From NCBI RefSeq assembly GCF_009730915.1, contig NC_052494.1, forward strand, positions 806,001 to 870,000: a stretch of 64,000 nt of DNA. Reading direction: 5' to 3'. The position numbers and the translations under genes were made by a program. The DNA is from Dioscorea cayenensis subsp. rotundata (lineage: Eukaryota; Streptophyta; Magnoliopsida; Dioscoreales; Dioscoreaceae). Below, one piece after another: positions 33,598-45,417 of this stretch. The number at the start of each line of letters is the position of its first letter. The first letter of the stretch is position 1. The notes below the pieces were generated by a model. That model did not search any database, was not told where the DNA came from, and saw nothing but the letters and a program-made list of their open reading frames with translations.

Positions 33598-36500
33598 ATG
33601 GTGTTCTACTTGTTGATTCTCTTGGGAATCACCTCGAGCTTGTTCAGTTTCGGGGCATCCAGTGGAGAGCAGCCACTTTCCAGGATTGCTATTCATCGGA
33701 CTACGTTCGCCGTTCATAGCTCTGCTTATGTGAAAGCTTCTCCAACTGTTCTTGGCTTGAAGGCACTCTTCCAAACATTGCTCCTTTACTCTTACTTTAC
33801 TTTCTTTGTTCATTTTGGTTTGCATCTTATGTGTTTTTTATTGGCTGGAAAAGGAAATCAAAGCATTTATTATTTGTGTGAAGTTTACTCTAAAAAAGCA
33901 TCTGGCTTTTCTTTGAGAATGTATTAGAGATGGATTATTTTCAGAAAGCATAAGCATTGAAACTTTAATCATAGAAGCTTAATTTGTGAACCTTTGCAAA
34001 AATCCCATATTGTATTTACATTTTGGTTTTCTTTTGATTGATGGGGCATGATATTTGATTTATACATCATTGAAATAGGATTTGTTTGACTTTGGTACTG
34101 ACCTCTAATCAAAGCCATCATTGTCGGTTGCAGGGTGAAAATAAGGAGTGGGTGACATTGAACTTTGGTCACCCAAATCCATCAAGTGATGACTGGATTG
34201 GAGTCTTCTCTCCAGCAAATTTTAGGTAGATATCTGATTTGTAATTGAACTAATTCCAGTGTAGAATAAATCTGAATAATCTGTGTTTATGATCTATAGA
34301 CCACTTTGCTCTCCATGATGATGATGAGTTTTATTTAGCATTTGAAGTTTATTTGGAATTTGATTCTATGTGATATATCATCTCAAACAACTTGTGTTAT
34401 GCCTTTGATCTCTAGCATCAGCCCAAATCCTGACTTTCTTGATTGTTGTTTGTAAATTTCAGCGCTTCTGTTTGTGCACCAGAAAATGAAAGAGTTCATC
34501 CACCGATATTATGCACATCTCCTATTAAAGTTGGTATTTCATTCTGTGTGGTAGGGAATTTATGTCAGTGTTATTGTATCTTTAATTTGATTGATTTTCA
34601 TGTTGATTTTGTAGTTTCAATATGCAAATTACAAAGACAACGGCTATAATAAAACAGGAAAGGGATCTTTGAAGCTCCAACTGATCAATCAAAGGGAAGA
34701 CTTCTCTTTTGCATTATTTTCCGGTGGTTTGTTGAATGTAAGAAATTCTTCAAACCAATATCTTCATTAGATAGCATAAAGAACAACGCTATTGCTACCA
34801 TGAACTTGAAGGAATTAGCTCAAATCAGTACAACAGTGCCTGAATCTACGTGTGCATTGATCTTCGTTCTAAGTTCAAAGAAAAATAGCAACATGTAGAA
34901 TAAGCAGCTTATTTTCTTTGATACTGTAATTTCATCTTTCTAAATTTTTATGTATTGAAGAAGCAGGTGAAGTAAAGTTCCTTTGAAAAACTTCTAAATT
35001 AAAACAGATAAATCACTCTTCTTCCAATCTTGCTTTGTTATATGCTCTACTTTCTCTGTTGTTCTATATATGTTCATGGGAGGCTAAATTTTGTTCTTTC
35101 TGCCTACAATGTTGAAGCACTTTTAACCGCGTGAAATTTATTGATCTTTTGCAAGAACAGCCAAAGCTGGTAGCTGTCTCGAATACAGTAACTTTCGCTT
35201 ACCCGAAAGCACCTGTCTATCCACGGTTAGCTCAAGGAAAATCCTGGAATGAAGTAAGGTTCACTTTCCCTTTTTCTGTTACCAAAATATATTCATCTGA
35301 ACTTGTTCTGAAACAGACAGCACAATTAACTTTAAAAACTCAATTACATCAGAGTTTCTTGTATGGGCACTTGCTCATACATATCTTGAAATGCAGCTCA
35401 GTTTCTTTGTTCTATTTGCAAGTTATGTCTTTAGTTATGAATTCTACTTTAATATACTACAATGATATCAGATGACGGTAACCTGGACGAGCGGATATAG
35501 TATTGATGAAGCTATTCCATTTGTTGAATGGGTTCCACAAGGAGGAGCCCCAATGCATTCACCGGCAGGAACTTTGACTTTCAGTCGGAGCAGCATGTGC
35601 GGTAAGATTTTGATTCTTTTCTATAATTTTTCTTATTGATCCTATTTCTTTGTATCCTGTGACAAACTAGGCCTGGCGGCTACATTTAAAGCTAGCTCTC
35701 CTTATTGAATGACATGGCAAAATTCGTCAATGTTTTATAATATATGCCATGATTTATTTACTTAAGGTCCTTCGACTTCAGTACTGATAAATGTCGAAAA
35801 ATGATTAATTTCAACTTCATTGTTCACAGGTGCACCTGCGAGGACTGTGGGATGGCGTGATCCTGGTTACATACATACAAGTTTTCTGAAGGACCTATGG
35901 CCAAATATGAAGTACATTACACTAGTTTATTTTTCATTAAACTTTTTTCAACAAACACGACAAACTATTACTATCGAGTTTTCTTCAATGATTGTAATTA
36001 GTTTCCTTTTAACAATCACTGTTGCAGGTATGCCTACAGGCTTGGTCACAAATTAAACAATGGTTCTTATGTCTGGAGTCATTTATACAGCTTTAGAGCT
36101 TCGCCCTTTCCTGGGCAAGAATCTTTGCAGCGTGTTATCATTTTTGGTGACATGGGAAAGGTGAGAGACATTTGTCTAATGATTTTCTGCTAAATATCAA
36201 ATTCAGCTCCTGAGATGCTTTCTTCTTTTATCAGGCAGAAGCTGATGGTTCCAATGAGTATAATGACTTTCAGCCTGCCTCACTTAATACCACAAATCAG
36301 CTAATCAAGGACTTGGAGAACATCGACATAGTTCTTCATATTGGAGATATATGTTATGCAAATGGGTACATATCACAATGGGATCAATTCACCGCACAAA
36401 TTGAACCCATTGCTTCAACTGTGCCTTACATGGTTGGAAGGTTTGTGTATATATATACACATATATTTCGATGTTCACTTTGATCTTGCAAATAACACTT

Positions 36501-37435
36501 TTGGAATACTTACTCTGCAGTGGCAATCATGAGCGAGACTGGCCTGGGACAGGATCGTTTTACGGTAATATGGATTCAGGAGGTGAATGCGGAGTTATAG
36601 CAGAAACTATGTTTTTTGTCCCTGCTGATAACAGAGCTAAGTTCTGGTATAAGACAAAAGAGACAGATAGCATTACATTTTACTTTTATCGGCTCCATGT
36701 TTAGAGTATAATATATATATATATATATATATCATTACTTCACAGGTACAAGACAGATTATGGAATGTTTAGATTCTGTATAGCAGACACAGAGCATGAT
36801 TGGAGACCAGGGACCGAGCAATATAAATTCATTGAACATTGTCTAGCATCTGTTGACAGAAGAAAGCAACCATGGCTCATCTTTCTTGCTCATCGAGTTC
36901 TTGGTTACTCCTCTGATTACTCTTATGCTGTCGAAGGATCCTTTGAAGAGCCAATGGGAAGAGAGAGTCTTCAAAAACTTTGGCAGAAGTATAAAGTGGA
37001 CATTGCATTCTATGGTCATGCACACAACTATGAAAGAACCTGTCCAGTGTACCAGGTAAAAGAAAAACAAAAACTGGAAACTTAAAATTTCTCAGTTGGA
37101 AAGTTTTTGATCGTTGAGATTGATTGCAGAATACGTGCGTCCGCAATGCATCCAATCTCTATACTGGACCATTTGCAGCGACAACACATGTTGTTGTTGG
37201 TGGTGCAGGAGCTAGTCTTTCTGGTTTTACTACGCTAAGAACTCATTGGAGTTATTTTCAGGACTTTGATCACGGTTTTGCTAAACTAACAGCATTTAAT
37301 CATTCAACATTGTTGTTTGAGTACAAGAAAAGCAGTGATGGAAAGGTCTATGATCATTTCATCATAGCTCGTGATTACCGTGACATTTTAGCATGTGCTT
37401 TTGATAGTTGTGAAAGAACTACATTAGCTACTTGA
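33598..37435 (+). CDS. Purple acid phosphatase 1 of a tandem pair (PAP1/24/27 subfamily)
   Basis: Secreted or vacuolar metallophosphatase. Twelve exons, all in phase, 610 aa: 33598-33762, 34134-34225, 34463-34529, 34615-34737, 35161-35253, 35472-35601, 35830-35911, 36028-36160, 36235-36440, 36521-36646, 36746-37055, 37130-37435. Signal peptide MVFYLLILLGITSSLFSF, fibronectin-like N-domain (DDWIGVFSPANF, VTWTSGYSIDEA), then the catalytic domain with all five metal blocks: GDMGK (about 290), GDICY (about 332), GNHERD (about 365), LAHRVLGYSS (about 453), GHAHNYERTCP (about 496). Family members in databases are often labelled 'probable inactive', yet the seven ligands appear present. Intron 1 begins AAG/gcactc, a GC-AG intron. 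AtPAP27 (611 aa) is the closest relative I can name. Confidence 0.95.
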
Positions 37436-37601
37436 ACTTGAGCAGAAAAAATACAGTGTTTGATTGTGGAGAGAAATGAATGGTTTTGTGACAAGAAATG
37501 TAAGTTTGTGGAAAATGGGATTGTGAATCTGTGATGGAAATGAAATAAGCGTTGAGATAAACCGAATGATTAATTGGTTTCTTGTTTGTGATTTAATTCT
37601 T

Positions 37602-37738
37602 GTTTCATCTGGCATTGCTGATTTGATCTTAAAGCTGCAAGCTGATGACTCTGACGTGTACCTGATATCAGAAGGTTTCTGGTAGATGATTAATGTATGC
37701 TTTTTAACTTTAAGACTTTACAGTAAAGAAGTTCAAAT

Positions 37739-37772
<34 letters not shown>

Positions 37773-37990
37773 GTACATGTATATGCTTCTTAACTTTAAT
37801 CTTGATTCAAGTCTTGTTTTCTGATGACAGGCTAAGAGACCCGGTGGAAGCAGACTTGTTTATCTGCTACGGCAGAGTTCAATTGCGAGAATCTGTAGCA
37901 GCAAAAGCCAATTTACTGGTTTTCCATTTCCAGGACTTGTTAAACTTTTTGGACTTGTTAAAATTCGCCATTCAATCCATTTTGCATCCA
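37602..37990 (+). pseudogene. Phosphoserine phosphatase fragment (exons 5 and 8 only)
   Basis: 37602-37697 resembles exon 5 (ctggcattgctgatttgatc...) but has a stop where GGFRQM should continue (ggtttctggtag). A (TA)n tract follows, then 37831 onward resembles exon 8 (gctaagagacccggtgg; ADLFICYGRVQLRESVAAKA, then LLVFHFQDLLNFLD). Exons 1-4, 6 and 7 are absent, so it cannot encode an enzyme. It is a passenger of the phosphatase duplication and keeps the family reading frame at the C-terminus that the full gene has lost. Confidence 0.92.
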
Positions 37991-39075
37991 AGATTTGAAA
38001 TTAGGTGGATGTGAATTAAGCCTAAAGAAAGTGTTTTCCACGCCTTGAAGACTTGTGCACTAATTTCTTTCTAATCTCTTCCTCTCCTCAAAGAACCATC
38101 TCCACCAACAATTGCAACATTTGTATTCTTGTATGCTATTCATGTTATCATTCACACATCCAGTAAATGTTCCTGAGCTTCACTTGTTTAGGGAAGGTTG
38201 TAACACTGTTGCATTGAGTACCAAATATTTTGGGTCCAATTTTGATTTCTTTTACCCATGATTATAATTATTATGTAATATTAATTCTTTATATCCTTTT
38301 GCAAATTGAAGCATTTGACTTTTGTTCTAATTTTTTTAAAAAAAATTTTGGTTTGTGTGAATTTGAATGCCAGCTTTGATTTGTAAGTTGACTTTTTTAA
38401 TCTTGAGGGAGCTGCAATCTCTGACTGGTAATTCATAATTTTCATATTATCGTGAAAATTATGGGAAGAATCATATTATCGTTTAGGACGCACTTGACAA
38501 GTCTTAATTATCTCGTGTATTAGCTTACCCATATGATAAATTCTTAAAAAAATCGCTAAATCATTATAACTAATGCACCTCCATACGTACATATTTGTCT
38601 TTATAACAATACTCGTCAAAAACAAATATATTAAAATGGTGGGTAAATTTTCACTTCAGCCACTTTAACCAAAAATGAAGTAAAATAAACATGTCCCAAC
38701 TAAAAATGAAGTAAAATAAACATGTCTCAAGAATTGATATAAATGACAATACATGGGTGACCCTAATTACCCACTTTTACGATAAACATTAATGGTCACC
38801 AATCATGAGTGAGATTTTTAAAATCACATGGCCAACTTGATTTATTTCTATTCTTCAAACCATTATAATAATTTTAAATTGAATTTTTAGAAACTCTTTT
38901 TTATATATGAGAATTCAAAAAATGTTCTATTTTTACTGATTTTATATTTGTATAATTCCAATCATACCATTTATTATTTATTCTATTGATTGAACAGGTT
39001 GCCCTAAAAGTCTTCAATTTATGTATCACCCCCTCCACTTTTAAAAATAATTTCATTCCAATTTTAGAATATAAG

Positions 39076-39106
<31 letters not shown>

Positions 39107-39262
39107 AGCTAACTTCTGGTCATATGATTATAATGGTAATTTCAACTGGGATACAAGACAAAGGAAAAATTATTAAAAAAAACAATTATTATTCTTATCT
39201 AGTGTTTCATAAAGTAATTATTTTGAAAAAAAAAATTGGTTAAATGCATTCAAATTAATTTC

Positions 39263-39313
<51 letters not shown>

Positions 39314-39921
39314 AATACTTCAATCAATATGCAGTGATTTTGATTATTCTGATGAGAGTATATTCTTTTCAAAATTCCATCTTTTCTTTTCTGCCTTCTC
39401 CACATTTCTGACCTCAATTTTCTTGTGTTTCCATTTACTCCATTTTCTATGCTTTTGATTATTCAATTTGCTTTGAGTCAATAGATTCTTTGTTTTAAGA
39501 TTTGTGAAGGTTGTTGACCTCCTTCAATCTTTATAGTTTATAATACATCACTAGCTGTTCTTGTTTTAGTTTCAGCACTCAACTCAGTGAAGGTGGCAGT
39601 GAGTTTTTCTTTTCTTTCTCTTCTTTCTTTTTATTGCCTTTTTTTTATTGTCTATTTGCTATTTGATTGGATTGCTTGAAATTTTGCTTTTCTGTTGTGC
39701 TGTTTTAAAATTCTGTTTTTTTTTAATTAAAAAGAAAAAAAAAATGACCATTGTTGAGGATTTCCCATGCAAATGAGTAGATGGAAATGGAATGGTTGTT
39801 GAGATAGTTTGATTTCTTTCATTTTGCTTTATATGTTGTTCTACTTTAAAGTTATATGCTTTTTTTTTGTCTCTTTGTAAACTTTGAATTTGATCATTGT
39901 TGCAGGTTTTGAAGCAGAATC
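37990..39921 (+). other. Leader and upstream region of purple acid phosphatase 2
   Basis: Duplicated phosphoserine phosphatase 3' flank (to about 39000), then duplicated phosphatase leader DNA (39335-39600) and 5' UTR intron ending gttgcag at about 39906. 38640-38765 starts ggtgggtaaattttcacttc and ends gtgaccctaattacccac, a short MITE-like segment containing a direct repeat of aaaaatgaagtaaaataaac. Confidence 0.5.
39266..39310. repeat. (TA)n microsatellite, about 45 bp
   Basis: One of the longest pure TA tracts in the window. Others of note: 39077-39106, 60876-60903, 62041-62064, 62489-62515, 63181-63201, 63262-63299 and 63884-63903. Confidence 0.95.
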
Positions 39922-42900
39922 ATGGTGTTCTACTTATTGATTATCTTGGGCATCACCTCGAGCTTGTTCGGCTTCGGGGCATCCACCGGAGAGCAGCCAC
40001 TTTCGAGGATTGCTATTCATCGAACTAAGTTCGCCGTTCATAGCTCTGCTTATGTGAAAGCTTCTCCATCTGTTCTTGGCTCGAAGGCACTCTTCGAAAC
40101 ATTGCTTGTTTGCTCTCACTTTACTTAGTTTGTTCATTTTGGTTTGAATCTTTTATGTGTTTTATTTGCCAGAAAAAGAAATCGACGCGATTATCAATTG
40201 AATGAAGTTTACTGAAAAAAGTATCCGCCTTTTCTTTTAGAATGTATTTTTTTTGGGGAAAGAGCTCAGAAAGAGCTAATTTTATTAGAAACAAAAGAGG
40301 TTTACAAAGAGATTAAAACAACCAAAAGAAGGAGGAAGAAGAAAGCTAGAGCAGCAAACCAGAAAAGAACAAAGATTACAAAAACTAAAACAAAAACTAG
40401 AATGTAAAGCCAAAATCAGAGAATAACTTCATTAACCATTGGGGCAAATCCCGGCCGGACAGGAAGAGATTGAGGTTGCAATTGATGGAGCCGACGCCAG
40501 CAAGAGCGAGAGCGGGTCCATTCCAACGACTAGGAATGGCCACCAAAGAGGGATTACCAGCAGCTTGGAGAAGATGAGAAGTATCCAAGATCGCAGGAGC
40601 AGCACGCCAAGAAACGGGATTGCTGACCACTGATAAGATCAGAGAAGTGTCAGGGTTGCAGTGGAGAATACGACGAATGTTCATCTGACGATCAATGGAG
40701 GCACGGACAGCAATCCCCAAAGCCATGATCCCAGCAACACTGCAAGACTCAGCAGGAAACAAGCCACAGCCTGCAAAATAGACAACATTAGAATGGTTGG
40801 AGACAAAGAAGCCCAGTTTACCTGTCTTAGAAATGTCGTTCCAGGTGTGAGCATAAAACAGGAATAGGCCATCTGCAGTGGAGAAATTATTCAGCAGAAG
40901 ACGCTGGCCCAGAAGACCAGAGTTTTGCTGAGAGAAGTCTTTGACATGGGCAACAGCACGAAGAGCAATATTAGAGAAGTTTGGAGCAATGTTATGAATT
41001 CTTTTAGAATGTATTAGAGATGGATTGTTTTCTGAAAACATAAGCACTGAAACTTTACAAAATCTTAAATTGTGTTTACATTTTGGCTTTCTTTTAATTG
41101 ATGGAGCATGATATTTAATCTATACATCGATGAAATAAGATGTGTTCAGATCAAAACTATCATTGTCGATTTCAGGGCGAAAATAAGGAGTGGGTAACAT
41201 TGAACTTTGGTCATCCAAATCCATCAATTGATGATTGGATTGGAGTCTTCTCTCCGGCAAATTTTAGGTAGATATCTGAATTGTAATTGAACTAAATCCA
41301 AATGTAGAATAAATGCGAAGAATTTGTGTTTTATTTAGCATTTGAAGTTTATTCGGAATTCGGAATTCGTGTTACGCTTATGATCTCTGACTTTCTTGTT
41401 TGTTGTTTGTAAAATTCAGTGCTTCTGTTTGTGCACCAGAAAATGAAAAAGTATACCCGCCGACATTATGTACTTCTCCTATTAAGGTCGGAATTTCATG
41501 TTGTTCGGTAGTGAGTCTACGTCGACATTATTGTATCTTGAATTTGATTTGATTTCATGTTTATTTTGCAGTTTCAATATGCGAATTACAAAGACAATGG
41601 CTATAACAAAACCGGAACGGGATCGTTGAAGCTCCAACTGATCAATCAAAGAGAAGACTTTTCTTTTGGATTATTTTCCGGTGGTTTCTCAAATGTAAGA
41701 AATTCTTCAAACCAACATCTTCATTAGATAACATAAAGAACATTCAATTCCGATGATCAGGTTGTTGAATCACAGTCATTAACTTGAAGGAACTAGCACA
41801 CAATCAGTAAAGAACAGTACCTGAATTAACATAGAAATTTATTGATCTTTTGCAAGGACAGCCAAAGCTGGTGGCTATCTCAAATACAGTAACTTTCGCT
41901 TACCCAAAAGCACCAGTTTATCCCCGGTTAGCGCAAAGAAAATCCTGGAATGAAGTAAGCTTCATTTTATCTGAACTTGTTCTGAAACAGACTAAATACA
42001 TGAGTTTCTTGTATGGCCATTTGTTTACTTGTTTGTACATGTCTTGAAATGCAACTCAGTTTCTTTGTTATGCTTATGCTTACAAGTTATGCATTTCGTT
42101 ATGAATTCTACATTTAATATACTACTACAATGATATCAGATGACGGTAACCTGGACGAGTGGATATAGTATTGATGAAGCTATTCCATTTGTTGAATGGG
42201 TTTCAAAAAAAGGAACACCAACGCATTCACCGGCGGGAACTTTGACTATCAGTCGGAACAGCATGTGCGGTAAGATTTTGATTCTTTTCTATAATTTTCT
42301 TATTGATCATATCTTTCCGTACCTTGTGACAAACTAGGCCTATCGGTTCCATTTCAAGCTCGCTTTTCCTTATTGAATCACATGACGAAGTTCTTCAATG
42401 TTTTTTAATCTATACCGTGATTTATTTACTTAAAGTTATTCAACTTCAGTAATGATAAAATGTCGAACAATGGTTAATTTCTACTTAAAACATTCACAGG
42501 TGCACCTGCGAGGACTGTAGGGTGGCGTGATCCTGGTTACATACATACAAGTTTTCTGAAGGACCTATGGCCAAATATGAAGTACATTACACTAGTTTAT
42601 TTTTCATTAAACTTTTCTCTACAAAACGACGAACTATTACTTTCGAGTTCTCTTTATGATTGCAATTAGTTTCGACTTTCGATCACTAAACCTTTTAACA
42701 ATCAATGTTGCAGGTATGCCTACAGGCTTGGTCACAAATTAAACAATGGTTCGTATGTCTGGAGTCGTTCGTATAGCTTTAGAGCTTCACCATTTCCCGG
42801 GCAAGAATCTTTGCAGCGTGTTATCGTTTTCGGTGACATGGGAAAGGTGAGAGATATCTTCTAATGAGATCTGCAAAATATCGAATTCTGCTCCTGAGGT

Positions 42901-44107
42901 GTTTTCTTTTTTAATCAGGCAGAAGCTGATGGTTCCAATGAGTTTAATGACTTTCAGCCTGCCTCTCTTAATACCACAAACCAGCTAATCAAGGACTTGG
43001 AAAACATCGATCTAGTTCTTCATATCGGAGATTTATGTTATGCAAATGGATACATATCACAGTGGGATCAATTCACTGCACAAATCGAACCCATTGCTTC
43101 AACTGTGCCTTATATGGTTGGAAGGTTAGTAGTATATAAACATATATTTCGATGTTCACATTAATCTTGCAAATAAAACTTTTGGAATACTAATCCTACA
43201 GTGGCAACCATGAGCGAGACTGGCCTGGGACAGGATCATTTTACGGGAATATGGATTCTGGAGGAGAATGCGGAGTTCTAGCAGAAACTATGTTTTATGT
43301 CCCAGCTGATAACAGAGCTAAGTTCTGGTATATAATGAAAGAGACAGATAGCACTACAATTGACTTTTATCGGCTCCGTCTTTAGAGTGATACATATAAT
43401 GCTTTATTTCGCAGGTATAAGACGGATTATGGAATGTTTAGATTCTGTATAGCAGACACAGAGCATGATTGGAGGCCGGGGACCGAGCAATACAAATTCA
43501 TTGAACATTGTCTAGCTTCTGTTGACAGAAGAAAGCAACCATGGCTCATCTTTCTCGCTCATCGAGTTCTTGGTTACTCTTCTGGTTCTTTTTACGGTAT
43601 CAAAGGATCCTTTGAAGAGCCTATGGGAAGAGAGAGTCTTCAAGAACTTTGGCAGAAGTATAAAGTGGACATTGCATTCTATGGTCATGTACACAACTAT
43701 GAAAGAACTTGTCCAGTGTACCAGGTAAAAAAAAAAAATTTAAAAAAATGAAAACTTAATTTCTTGGTTGGAAGTATGTTAATTGTTCAGATTGATTGCA
43801 GAATACGTGCATGCGCAATGCGTCCAATCTCTATACTGGACCATTTGCAGCGACGACACATGTTGTCGTCGGTGGTGGAGGAGCTAGTCTTGCTGAATTT
43901 ACTAAGCTAAGGACTCACTGGAGTTATTTTCAGGACTTCGATTACGGTTTTGGTAAACTAACAACATTCAATCATTCGACTTTGTTGTTTGAGTACAAGA
44001 AAAGCAGTGATGGAAAGGTCTATGATCATTTCATCATAACTCGTGATTACCGCGACATTTTAGCATGTGCTTTTGATAGTTGTGAAAGAACTACGTTGGC
44101 TACTTGA
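39922..44107 (+). CDS. Purple acid phosphatase 2 of a tandem pair (PAP1/24/27 subfamily)
   Basis: Paralogue of the gene at 33598 with the same twelve-exon plan, 610 aa, all phases intact: 39922-40086, 41176-41267, 41420-41486, 41572-41694, 41862-41954, 42140-42269, 42500-42581, 42714-42846, 42919-43124, 43202-43327, 43415-43724, 43802-44107. Metal blocks GDMGK, GDLCY, GNHERD, LAHRVLGYSS and GHVHNYERTCP are kept (VH instead of AH in the last). Signal peptide MVFYLLIILGITSSLFGF. Intron 1 again starts AAG/gcactc (GC-AG) and holds a LINE fragment in the opposite orientation, enlarging it to about 1.09 kb. Most differences from copy 1 are conservative, so both are likely functional. Confidence 0.95.
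40234..40248. repeat. Target-site duplication, left
   Basis: cttttagaatgtatt, identical to 41001-41015, directly left of the LINE's T-run. Confidence 0.9.
40249..41000 (-). mobile_element. 5'-truncated LINE (non-LTR retrotransposon), RNase H end
   Basis: About 750 bp inserted antisense in phosphatase 2 intron 1, flanked by a perfect 15-bp target duplication, cttttagaatgtatt, at 40234-40248 and 41001-41015; copy 1 has the empty site. On the minus strand the element ends with a short A-run after ctctttccccaaaa. It carries an open frame of about 200 codons (to 40397) resembling the C-terminal RNase H-like region of plant LINEs (GKLGFFVSNHSN, FPAESCSVAGIMALGIAV, near-terminal GRDLPQWLMK). The open frame and perfect target duplication indicate a recent insertion. 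Confidence 0.88.
41001..41015. repeat. Target-site duplication, right
   Basis: cttttagaatgtatt, identical to 40234-40248; beyond it the intron continues as in phosphatase 1 (agagatggat). Confidence 0.9.
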
Positions 44108-45417
44108 ACTCAGACTTGAGCAGAAAAATACAGAGTTTGTGATTGTGATTTGTTTGCTGGGCCTGAATTAACAGAGGCGTTTATAAAGTATATTTGTAAT
44201 AGCATGTACAATGAGATTGGGCCTGAATAATGTCGGTTAAGTATTGTGTATTATGGTTGAAAAACATTATGCCTAAGTTATGAATTGAAAAACTAGGTAA
44301 CATAAGTCATGCATTTAATTATTTAGTGTCCTCATTAATCAAATCAAAATTCAAAGAATGGGTAAGAGAGAGCATGAAAGTTGCCACTTTCTTACTTTTG
44401 GGTTAAATCCGGGCCGGGTTCGGACATAGAAATTCTGACAATCGGGCCTTTTTAACTCTAAAATTTAAAAACTCACAATCTTAAACCCACCTCTTTTAAG
44501 CCCAATCTTCTAAAAACTTAAAACATATATATTATTTTTTTATTTTTTCCATTAAGAGTAAGATTTTTATTATCGGGCCTTTTTAACTCTAAAATTTTAA
44601 AAACTCACAATCTTAAACCCACCTCTTTTAAGCCCAATCTTCTAAAAACTTAAAACATATATTATTTTTTTATTTTTTCCATAAGAGTAAGATTTTTATT
44701 TGATTTGAGTTGAGTTTTAAATTGCTGACAATGTTTTTTGCATTTAAAGTGAATTAATTTTTTTTTGTATAGTGAACTTAAATGTAGGTTATAGAATTCG
44801 GATAAATTTGGGCATCCGGACAACTCGGTTTTCAAATAAACCGGGTTTGGACAAGTTAAATTTGTCCGGATTTAAAACCGGGTCGGGTCTGGACAACAAA
44901 TTATCTATTTATACTAGTAGTTGTCCAAACCCGGTTTTGTTCAGACCCGGATTTATGCCACCCCAACCTATCATTCTATACAAAGACCTTTTAAAGATAG
45001 CGGGAGCTATAACTAGTACAATGTCCACTAAATTCTCTATATCAAGGTGATGCTGAGCTTCCACCAAGTGTGTGTCTATTCATGAGAAACAAACACATAC
45101 ATTACCGAAAAGAAGAAATATGCTTTAATTGTACCATGGCATCAGGGACAGGGAACAAAGCTAAACAACAAGCAAGTAACAACCACCAACCTAAATTTTT
45201 GATGATGGTTACTTAATGGTCCACCGCCTCCATCTCTTCTCAAAAGCCAATGACTTTGTCAGCTTCAAAGGCCCCATGTGTCCTACACCTAGCTGAAACC
45301 ACATGATAAGATCAACAGACGAAGAAATCCAAAGCCCACGCTACTACAGATGTTTAGAATTTAATAAAACTGAATAGAACAAGCACAGGCAAACAGCACA
45401 TGACTTACAGATAGTGT
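44108..45417. mobile_element. Intergenic with a MITE-like element containing an internal tandem duplication
   Basis: 44400-44965 starts ggttaaatccgggccgggttcgg and its right end, read on the minus strand, gives ggcataaatccgggtctgaac plus accgggtttggaca, so the termini are loosely inverted. Inside it, about 130 bp (44443-44574) is repeated at 44575-44699 almost without change (tatcgggcctttttaactct). 44966-45417 is non-coding, mostly the topoisomerase II 3' UTR. Confidence 0.5.

Larger units (their letters stand above)
30033..37600. repeat. Segmental tandem duplication, unit 1
   Basis: This stretch, from within phosphoserine phosphatase exon 5 to the 3' flank of phosphatase 1, is matched by unit 2 at 37602-44150. 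Shared parts: exon 5 and the following intron start (30033-30175 with 37604-37760), the end of intron 7 with exon 8 and 3' flank (31456-31980 with 37797-39000), leader DNA (32630-32895 with 39335-39600) and the whole phosphatase gene. Confidence 0.9.
37602..44150. repeat. Segmental tandem duplication, unit 2
   Basis: Second copy of the 30033-37600 unit. Differences: phosphoserine phosphatase exons 6-7 are missing (about 1.3 kb lost), a short MITE-like segment sits at about 38640-38765, the 32050-32375 segment of unit 1 is absent, and a LINE lies in phosphatase intron 1. Coding exons of the two phosphatases are very similar, while introns and flanks have drifted through small indels. Confidence 0.9.

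Noticed and set aside
33550-33825. Antisense ORFs over phosphatase exon 1 (also 39934-40137)
   Set aside because: Shadows of the conserved exon in both copies; no known protein similarity.
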